The translations under genes and the position numbers were made by a program. From the NCBI GenBank assembly GCA_937966095.1, contig CALCKF010000068.1:1-11421 (forward strand): 11,421 nt of DNA. The letters are read 5' to 3'. Below, piece by piece: positions 1 to 5,011 of this stretch. The stretch's first letter is position 1. The number at the start of each line of letters is the position of its first letter. The stretch is from an uncultured Eubacterium sp. GTDB taxonomy: Bacteria > Bacillota > Clostridia > Peptostreptococcales > Anaerovoracaceae. The notes beneath the pieces were generated by a model. It saw nothing but the letters and a program-made list of their open reading frames with translations. It did no database searches and had not been told where the DNA came from.

Positions 1-712
1 TCAATACAGCAAGGTATGACTTGAAAATATTTTCTTTCTGAGGCTTGTCATCATTATCTTTTTCTATAATTTCTCTGCCCCTGGTTGCTCTCCATGCGAT
101 AAGACCGCAGATGAGCATAGGCAGCGAGCATGATACCAGGACAGCCCAGCTCCAGCTTCCCGCCTCTGTGCCTATCCCGGCGCCTGCAAATGCCATCTGC
201 ACATACATCACGAGAGTACCTCCGACAAATACCGATATGTACAGTATTACTGTGCATAAGCTCCTGATCCTGGTTCTGGCATTATAGTCCGCTGTAATCT
301 CCGCACCAAGAGAGTCATATGGAACCAGAAATGTATAATACATGATATAAAACAATATACATACTGCTGCATAGTACGGTATCGTCGCATTGCCGAGATC
401 GGCTTTTATGAATATAAGCGACATAAGTATCGCTGTCGGGAATATAGCGGTCAGCATTATCGGCCTTCGTTTACCATATTTCGATCTGCTGTTATCTGAA
501 ATATATCCTATAAACACACACCATACTGATGCCATAAGGAGTGCAGCCCCGCTTATCGTCCCCGCAGCGGCAGCATTGACTCCGGCTACCGTCACGAGAA
601 AATAGCTTAGATAAAATCCCCACAGATTTTCACCTGTACGAACCATAGAGCCCAGTCCGTAACCGATCGTTGCTGCCAATGTCACCTTTTCTTTCTTAGT
701 TTCGTTTTTCAT
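1..712 (-). CDS. GPH-family sugar:cation symporter, N-terminal part (cut by window edge)
   Basis: I translated this by hand; the frame stays open for 237 codons and runs off the left edge, so only the N-terminal half is present. The protein starts MKNETKKEKVTLAATIGYGL and shows alternating hydrophobic segments, roughly six membrane helices. Landmarks of the glycoside-pentoside-hexuronide (MelB/GusB/XylP-like) branch of the MFS are visible: a GFYLSYFLVTVAG first helix, the cytoplasmic loop DNSRSKYGKRRP near residues 74-85, and LVPYDSLGAEITADYNARTR near residues 130-150. Members import sugars or glycosides with H+ or Na+ across the cytoplasmic membrane; the substrate cannot be read here. The ATG at 712-710 has a GGAGG ribosome site at 718-722, spaced 5 bases. 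The gene follows an AraC-type regulator in the same orientation, separated by a terminator, so it probably has its own, possibly AraC-controlled, promoter. Confidence 0.88.
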   Translation of the reverse strand, partial: MKNETKKEKVTLAATIGYGLGSMVRTGENLWGFYLSYFLVTVAGVNAAAAGTISGAALLMASVWCVFIGYISDNSRSKYGKRRPIMLTAIFPTAILMSLIFIKADLGNATIPYYAAVCILFYIMYYTFLVPYDSLGAEITADYNARTRIRSLCTVILYISVFVGGTLVMYVQMAFAGAGIGTEAGSWSWAVLVSCSLPMLICGLIAWRATRGREIIEKDNDDKPQKENIFKSYLAVL

Positions 713-779
713 AGCTACCTCCGTTAATAAAAACAACATATAACAACGACTATTTAAGATAATTTACTTATACACGCCT

Positions 780-805
780 TTTATATGATATTCATTAATA
801 ATATC
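780..805 (-). promoter_or_regulatory. candidate transporter promoter with operator-like inverted repeat
   Basis: On the minus strand a TATAAA -10-like hexamer sits at 785-780, about 70 bases before the transporter start. Directly upstream is a perfect 6-bp inverted repeat, gatatt/aatatc (787-792 and 800-805), with a 7-base spacer. No convincing -35 box sits at the right distance: a TTGAAA is 21 bases away. A promoter lacking a good -35 with a palindrome next to the -10 fits one dependent on an activator, and an AraC regulator is encoded just upstream. This is a sequence-level guess. Confidence 0.3.
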
Positions 806-823
806 GTTTCAATTTTTAATAAA

Positions 824-872
824 TTCAAAAAACTCCGCACAGATCAAGAAAAAATCTCATTATCTGTGCGGA
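824..872 (-). terminator. intrinsic terminator after the AraC regulator gene
   Basis: Perfect 11-bp stem: tccgcacagat at 834-844 and atctgtgcgga at 862-872, with a 17-base loop. Read on the minus strand the stem is followed at once by a T-rich run (agttttttgaattt, about 834-821). It lies 40 bases after the AraC stop codon and before the transporter gene, so the two genes are probably separate transcription units. Confidence 0.85.
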
Positions 873-912
873 ATCATCATATATATTATCCCTGATAATC
901 TTATTTATACTG

Positions 913-2325
913 TTATATTTTCTGGAGTGTTATTTTCATTATCTGCTCTTCATTCAGCTCTATATCCATGAACAGCTGCTGTTCATTGGCAACCTCGCCA
1001 TATTCAAAAGTTCTGTTATATACATTCTTCATAATATCACGGTCAAGCTTATATGCCTCTCCCTTATATATTATTTTATTCATGCTTTCAGGTATTTCAG
1101 GTGTTCTCTCACGACAATATATATATCTCTCTGTCTTTAAAAGCCCGTTTATCTGAAGAAGATATTCTTTCCTGCCCATGTTTACGAAATTAAACAGCAT
1201 AAGCTTTAAAGTATCATTTGTCTTCCATACGTATATACCTTCTTTCGGAGAAAAACATGGAAGATCCACTTCAGTCAGCGCAGTCTGCATCATATAGCTA
1301 TACAGATCTTTTGGTCTCGTTTTAAGATATCGGATCTCACGGATCTGCATCCCGGTGTTTTCTATATTCCCTGCATCGATACATATTTTTTCCTGAAGAA
1401 CATCAGCGCCGGCTGACAGGATCTTATATTTTTCCAATGACTCCAGAAAATATCTTTTTTCTATCCCCTCATCATAAATGACTTTTGCCGCTTCTTTCTG
1501 CCTTTCCATCATGAAGTTCTTTTTATTCTTCTTTCTGTATTCAGCAGGAGTACATCCGTAAATTTTCATAAATGCGGTATTATAGTATTTCGGAGCAGAA
1601 AAACCGCAGTCATAAGCGATATTCGTTATCTTCATATCTGTATTCAGGAGATTTCTGACTGACATTTCTGCCCTTATAAAGCTCAGAAACTCTTCGAAGC
1701 TCATGCCGTTCTGCTTTTTCAAAAGTCTTGAAAGGTAGTCTCCGCTGATATAGACCTGACTAGCCACTTCGTTTAATGTGAGCTTTCTGTTATAGTTGTC
1801 ATACATATAGTCGATGACTTTCCACATCCTGTCACTCTGTTCCTCGCTCAATGGTTCTGTTTCCGTATTCTTTTTTGCCGAAAACGCCATTTTTAAAGTG
1901 CTCAGTATATCTATACAGTAGTATATCATTTTCTTTTCGGCATCCGGATTATTGCTGTGATCATCCATCAGACTTACGATATTACATATATGGCTCTTCA
2001 TTTCAGCTTTGAGATTTTGAGAAATGATATCATTTTCTTCCGGTGAACAATAGAATAATACCATCCATATATCCGGGATATACTGATTATAATATTCCAT
2101 CCCCAGATGCAGCTCTATATATAGCAGATCATCCGATTTTTTGTTTACAGAATGAACGTCGTCACGATTCAAAACTATCATCTCGCCCTCTCCGACAGAA
2201 AATGATCTGTTGTTCCTGACTACCTCCATTTCTCCCTCAATTACAAGATCGATCTCAAGTAAATCATGCCAGTGGATAGGCTGCTCTTTATTTTTGACTG
2301 AAACCGTCAGCATTTTCTCCAACAT
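913..2325 (-). CDS. AraC-family transcriptional regulator with extra C-terminal domain
   Basis: 470 residues; typical cupin-type AraC regulators have about 280-300. Residues 15-75 look like the AraC ligand-binding cupin: an HWHDLLEIDLVIEG strand pair, then GEGEMIVLNRDDVHSV. Residues about 165-265 are the DNA-binding domain with two helix-turn-helices (LTLNEVASQVYISGDYLSRL at 182-201 and ITNIAYDCGFSAPKYYNTAF at 233-252), closed by the family signature GCTPAEYRKK. Residues 266-470 are an added domain whose strand pattern (YVWKTNDTLKLMLFNF, then an ending rich in I/L) faintly recalls the C-terminal beta part of AraC-GH39 fusion proteins without the glycosidase barrel. The ATG has AAGAGG at 2335-2340. 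The protein probably senses a sugar and controls the neighbouring transporter; the ligand is unknown. Confidence 0.9.
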   Translation of the reverse strand: MLEKMLTVSVKNKEQPIHWHDLLEIDLVIEGEMEVVRNNRSFSVGEGEMIVLNRDDVHSVNKKSDDLLYIELHLGMEYYNQYIPDIWMVLFYCSPEENDIISQNLKAEMKSHICNIVSLMDDHSNNPDAEKKMIYYCIDILSTLKMAFSAKKNTETEPLSEEQSDRMWKVIDYMYDNYNRKLTLNEVASQVYISGDYLSRLLKKQNGMSFEEFLSFIRAEMSVRNLLNTDMKITNIAYDCGFSAPKYYNTAFMKIYGCTPAEYRKKNKKNFMMERQKEAAKVIYDEGIEKRYFLESLEKYKILSAGADVLQEKICIDAGNIENTGMQIREIRYLKTRPKDLYSYMMQTALTEVDLPCFSPKEGIYVWKTNDTLKLMLFNFVNMGRKEYLLQINGLLKTERYIYCRERTPEIPESMNKIIYKGEAYKLDRDIMKNVYNRTFEYGEVANEQQLFMDIELNEEQIMKITLQKI

Positions 2326-2349
2326 ATGTTTAAACCTCTTTTCCGGTCA

Positions 2350-2378
2350 ATTATATATCAAAATCAACACTGTTTCCA
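2350..2378 (-). promoter_or_regulatory. sigma-A-type promoter for the AraC regulator gene
   Basis: On the minus strand there is TGGAAA (2378-2373), a 17-base spacer, and a perfect TATAAT (2355-2350). The predicted start near 2343 gives an untranslated leader of only about 18 bases, just enough to hold the AAGAGG ribosome site. The regulator can therefore be transcribed independently of the gene before it. No hairpin terminator was found between 2326 and 2454, so read-through from the ferritin-like gene is also possible. Confidence 0.6.
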
Positions 2379-2454
2379 TAGAACTTTACGTCATTCTCCT
2401 TCAGATACATATATAAACCAAGTTAAAGCATCAAACCTTTTTTATTTGCTTATA

Positions 2455-3198
2455 TTATTGGGCCTGAATTTTTTTCATATCCTTTATTATCTCTTCAGAT
2501 TGATCTAAATAGCCGATATTTTCACTCCTGAAATAAGTAAATGTACATGAGTTTTTCTTAAAAAAATCATAAAATGCGATATATACAAATACAGTCGTTA
2601 TTTCCATAAGTATCTTTCGTCTTAATTTAAGAAATCCAGTCTGCTTAAAATGAGAAATGGTATAGGACTGAAAAACAATATGCGGCATTTCATCATCTAT
2701 CATCTGCTTGCAAATTCTTTTTAACTCTGTCGAATCTGTTGCTGACGCAAGGAGATCATAATAGGTAAGAGCTACAATCTCCGCTGTAACAAGAGTTATA
2801 ATTTCAGATTCTATTGAAGCAGATCTTCTGATATTTGTAAAAATCCTATCCAGCCAATTTTTTCTGCGTGAAGTAATCTTCTCTCCATACATAAATATAC
2901 TCAAATACGAAGAATGGAAATTTTCCTCTTTTATAAACCAATCAATAGCTTTTGGGAATAAATTTTCATTATATTTTTCAGCAAATTTATCAGCATATTT
3001 TCTTAGAAAGTTTCCTTCACTTTTCTCTCCTTGTTGAAATGCACTGATTGACGGAGCAATCAGCTTCTTTTGTTTTGTTGAAAGAGTCCCTAATAAATTT
3101 TTATTTATAATTAGACGGTTTTTATCATTTTGCTCGAATAATTTTATCCAGCCATCGTAACTCAATCCAGTCCATTCAGTTATATTTATATTTTTCAT
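2455..3198 (-). CDS. ferritin-like putative diiron-carboxylate protein, function unknown
   Basis: 247 residues, mostly helical, with no signal peptide. I recognise a fold pattern, not a named family. Two ExxH motifs (E92-N-F-H95 in KEENFHSS, and E170-M-P-H173 in DDEMPHIVFQ), a candidate bridging glutamate (E132 or E140 in the helix ESEIITLVTAEIVALTYYDL) and candidate first-helix acids (E58/E61) give the ligand layout of ferritin-like, RNR-R2-like and AurF-like diiron proteins. Such proteins are O2-dependent oxidases, oxygenases or peroxide scavengers, usually cytoplasmic; the substrate cannot be inferred. A hydrophobic helix follows (about residues 197-212, MEITTVFVYIAFYDFF). The start ATG has GGAG at 3207-3210, spaced 8. 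The gene is visibly richer in A+T than the surface protein genes to its right, which hints at a different origin. A candidate regulated leader precedes it. It has no obvious functional link with its neighbours. Confidence 0.65.
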   Translation of the reverse strand: MKNINITEWTGLSYDGWIKLFEQNDKNRLIINKNLLGTLSTKQKKLIAPSISAFQQGEKSEGNFLRKYADKFAEKYNENLFPKAIDWFIKEENFHSSYLSIFMYGEKITSRRKNWLDRIFTNIRRSASIESEIITLVTAEIVALTYYDLLASATDSTELKRICKQMIDDEMPHIVFQSYTISHFKQTGFLKLRRKILMEITTVFVYIAFYDFFKKNSCTFTYFRSENIGYLDQSEEIIKDMKKIQAQ

Positions 3199-3287
3199 TT
3201 TAAAAGCTCCGTAATCTCTAAATGATCCAAAAGAAGAACCCTTGCAATCGCAAGCAATTGCAAGGGTTTTAAACCTTCATAAGCCAT
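3195..3287 (-). CDS. possible 30-codon leader ORF overlapping the ferritin-like gene start
   Basis: An ATG at 3287-3285 opens 30 codons beginning MAYEGLKPLQ and rich in leucine. They end in a TGA at 3197-3195 that overlaps the ATG of the ferritin-like gene (an ATGA overlap), a layout that usually couples translation. The ORF runs straight through the 12-bp hairpin at 3237-3268, so ribosomes on it would disrupt that hairpin. Against it: no good ribosome site precedes the ATG, and leucine richness may simply reflect the palindromic DNA. It could equally be a chance ORF across a terminator. Confidence 0.25.
   Translation of the reverse strand: MAYEGLKPLQLLAIARVLLLDHLEITELLK
3237..3268 (-). terminator. 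12-bp hairpin, terminator or attenuator before the ferritin-like gene
   Basis: Perfect inverted repeat: aacccttgcaat (3237-3248) and attgcaagggtt (3257-3268), with an 8-base loop. Read on the minus strand it is followed by a pyrimidine-rich run (ttcttctttt), so it looks like an intrinsic terminator. It could stop transcripts from the SGNH gene, whose stop codon lies 255 bases upstream. Only 38 bases separate it from the ferritin-like start, too few for a whole promoter plus ribosome site, so that gene is probably transcribed through the hairpin, which would then act as an attenuator. Confidence 0.6.
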
Positions 3288-3327
3288 ATGATTTATCTGT
3301 CATATCAATACTTCCGTTTTATATGAC
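3285..3327. promoter_or_regulatory. three TCATAT half-sites, possible repressor operator
   Basis: Read on the plus strand: catatgat (3285-3292), gtcatat (3299-3305) and atatgac (3321-3327). The last two form a perfect 7-bp inverted repeat 15 bases apart; atatga (3286-3291) and tcatat (3300-3305) form a second one 8 bases apart. The right-hand copy overlaps the predicted transcription start of the ferritin-like gene, where a repressor would act. No cognate regulator can be named. Confidence 0.3.
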
Positions 3328-3328
3328 T

Positions 3329-3357
3329 ATATTATCATGTTGGTCACATAAAGTAAA
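3329..3357 (-). promoter_or_regulatory. candidate promoter for the ferritin-like gene
   Basis: On the minus strand there is TTTACT (3357-3352), a 17-base spacer, and TAATAT (3334-3329). Each box matches the sigma-A consensus at 4 of 6 positions. Transcription would start near 3322, giving a leader of about 124 bases that contains the half-sites, the hairpin and the short ORF. Confidence 0.35.
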
Positions 3358-3523
3358 GCAAAATGTTTTTTAATAGATAAAGCTGATCAATTATCATACC
3401 TTGTATTCATGCACACTGCAGATCCTTACTGACTATCCACTGATATATATCCTGTGATCCTCCCCTTAGCGCAGGCACAGGAAGCATCATCCTTCATCAG
3501 CGAAAGCCGGAAATAATACGGCA

Positions 3524-4906
3524 TTATACTCTGCGCCCCGATATTTTTCTGTATGCGACCGCTGCAGCTGCCGCAGCCGCCATCATCAGTGCGGCATATG
3601 GAGCATATGCTGAGAAATCTCCCGTCTTTGGCGATGATGATGTGTCCTTCACAGCTGTATCATCGTCTGTCTGCTGTTCATTTTCATCCGGCGTCGTATA
3701 TGCAGTCGCCTTGATCACGACAGGTATCGTAACTGTATGTGACTGGCCGGCAAGTCCAAATGTTGCAATAATATCAAATGATCCGTCTGTTCCGGCAGGA
3801 TTATCTGCCGTTCCGGCTGCTGCAGGTACAAATTTATCCAAAGCACCTGATACACTCAATCCGGTTGCCGGAATGGACTGAATCTGCCCTGCTACCCATG
3901 CCTGTGCAGTCTCTGTTGAAGATACATCTTTCTGATCTGCTGTTATCGTCCCAAGTGCTTCAGTTGCTTTCACGGCTTTTTCCAGAGCAGTCTGCACAGT
4001 TGTATTTATGGCTGCTATCATAGTCTCTGCGATCGCCTCATGCCCCTCTTCATTCGGATGGAAATCCAAATCAACCTCAGGAATAACCCAAGAGCCCATA
4101 AGCGTAGAACTGTATTTAGCATTACTCAGATCAGTTTCTGACTCATTAAATGCACCGTATACATCTACCGAAACATATGCACCTGATTGAGCTCCTGAGT
4201 TTATAACATCGTTCAATACTGATACCCCGCTATCAAATATATCTGCTATTTTCTCGACATTATCCTTATATGAATCGTTACACTGATCCGGAAGCCATTT
4301 ATACGGATTGTACTGTGTAGCCACAAACAGCAGGACATCAGTATTCGCTTCCCTTATCTCCTCTATGATTCCCCCGAGATTCTGCGTAAAAGCTGCAACA
4401 GCCTGTTCTGCCTCCTCAGACTTCGTAAATCCATCAATCACACCGAGAGCAAATATCAGCATATTGCTGTTTTTATTTTCAAGAGCATCATTTATATCGC
4501 TTGCATCCTTCTGCTCCCCACCCGGATATTGACTATTCCACTCCGCTGCAATATACGAATACAGGGCTCCCATCATATCATTTCCTCCGATGGTGATTGT
4601 TATTATATCAGCTGATGCGACATCCGCAGCCACTTCCTTATCTGAGAGACTTTCCAGAAGCGTTTCCGAGGTTGCTCCGTCTGTTCCGTAGTTTACAATA
4701 GAATATCCCTGTTCATCTGATATAAGCTTGGGAAATGACATGATCTCAGGATCATCAAGTCCGTAGCCTCTTGTAATGCTGTCGCCAAGCGCCACATATT
4801 TTACCGTGTCTGCCTCGTCTGCGTTTACTTCCACCGGCATCATGCACACGATAAGACAGAGCGCCGCTGCCAGAGCAGTAAGTCGTTTTTTAAATGCTTT
4901 TTTCAT
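3524..4906 (-). CDS. secreted, cell-wall-anchored SGNH/GDSL hydrolase
   Basis: 460 residues from the ATG at 4906-4904, chosen because GGAGG (4916-4920) lies about 9 bases before it; a TTG 7 codons further upstream would swallow that site. A signal peptide (residues 1-29, ending VNA) is followed by an SGNH domain. Visible are block I GDSIT with nucleophile Ser43, an oxyanion glycine in NYGTDGA (72-78), block III GGND (107-110), and block V DFHP with Asp281/His283, then GH (288-289). Families with this fold are esterases, lipases or carbohydrate deacetylases; the substrate is not evident. Residues about 302-402 form a surface module containing AGTADNPAGTDGSF, a sequence style I recall from clostridial cell-surface proteins. 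The end is SPKTGD (425-430), an alanine-rich membrane segment and the tail RKISGRR, a variant LPXTG sorting signal for sortase. It lies 105 bases downstream of the large surface protein gene, probably partly co-transcribed. Confidence 0.9.
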   Translation of the reverse strand: MKKAFKKRLTALAAALCLIVCMMPVEVNADEADTVKYVALGDSITRGYGLDDPEIMSFPKLISDEQGYSIVNYGTDGATSETLLESLSDKEVAADVASADIITITIGGNDMMGALYSYIAAEWNSQYPGGEQKDASDINDALENKNSNMLIFALGVIDGFTKSEEAEQAVAAFTQNLGGIIEEIREANTDVLLFVATQYNPYKWLPDQCNDSYKDNVEKIADIFDSGVSVLNDVINSGAQSGAYVSVDVYGAFNESETDLSNAKYSSTLMGSWVIPEVDLDFHPNEEGHEAIAETMIAAINTTVQTALEKAVKATEALGTITADQKDVSSTETAQAWVAGQIQSIPATGLSVSGALDKFVPAAAGTADNPAGTDGSFDIIATFGLAGQSHTVTIPVVIKATAYTTPDENEQQTDDDTAVKDTSSSPKTGDFSAYAPYAALMMAAAAAAAVAYRKISGRRV

Positions 4907-4960
4907 TCTCCCTTTCCTCCACCTCAATATTTTATCAATTACAGTAAAAATATATTTTTT

Positions 4961-4990
4961 GGGCGATACCGCTGTAATCAGGTATCGCCC
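4961..4990 (-). terminator. perfect inverted repeat between the two surface protein genes
   Basis: Arms gggcgatacc (4961-4970) and ggtatcgccc (4981-4990) give a perfect 10-bp stem with a 10-base loop, 21 bases after the stop codon of the large gene. On the minus strand it is followed by six A and then, about 10 bases later, a run of T, not directly by a U-tract. It may be a weak or partial terminator that lets some transcript through to the SGNH gene, or an mRNA-stabilising structure. I see no good separate promoter for the SGNH gene in this gap. Confidence 0.55.
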
Positions 4991-5011
4991 CGGCTTATGT
5001 CATAAAGTCGT

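Larger units (their letters stand above)
3199..3523. other. 325-bp spacer between ferritin-like gene and SGNH hydrolase gene
   Basis: The right part (about 3360-3523) directly follows the SGNH hydrolase stop codon. I see no strong hairpin there and no ORF with a credible ribosome site. The left part (3199-3360) carries a candidate promoter, three TCATAT-type half-sites, a strong hairpin and a possible short ORF, each listed separately. An 8-codon ORF (ATG at 3303-3301, starting MTDKSYGL, with GGAAG spaced about 8 bases) also lies in the leader; nothing shows it to be real. Confidence 0.6.

Noticed and set aside
798..815. cre-like (CcpA) site around TTGAAACGAT upstream of the transporter
   Set aside because: One base is missing in the conserved core and the distal CA is absent; not supportable as a cre site.
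2386..2401. AAGGAG followed by ATG ACG TAA in the AraC leader, resembling the mini-ORF before the giant gene
   Set aside because: Only one base separates the ribosome site from the ATG, too close for initiation, and the predicted promoter at 2350-2378 starts downstream of it.
2406..2434. Second possible AraC promoter TTGATG-17-TATGTA
   Set aside because: The -10 box matches consensus at only half its positions, and the TATAAT promoter at 2350-2378 is clearly better.
4907..4927. TTG start giving the SGNH hydrolase seven extra residues (MRWRKGR)
   Set aside because: These bases contain the GGAGG ribosome site for the ATG at 4906, and the signal peptide is standard from that ATG.
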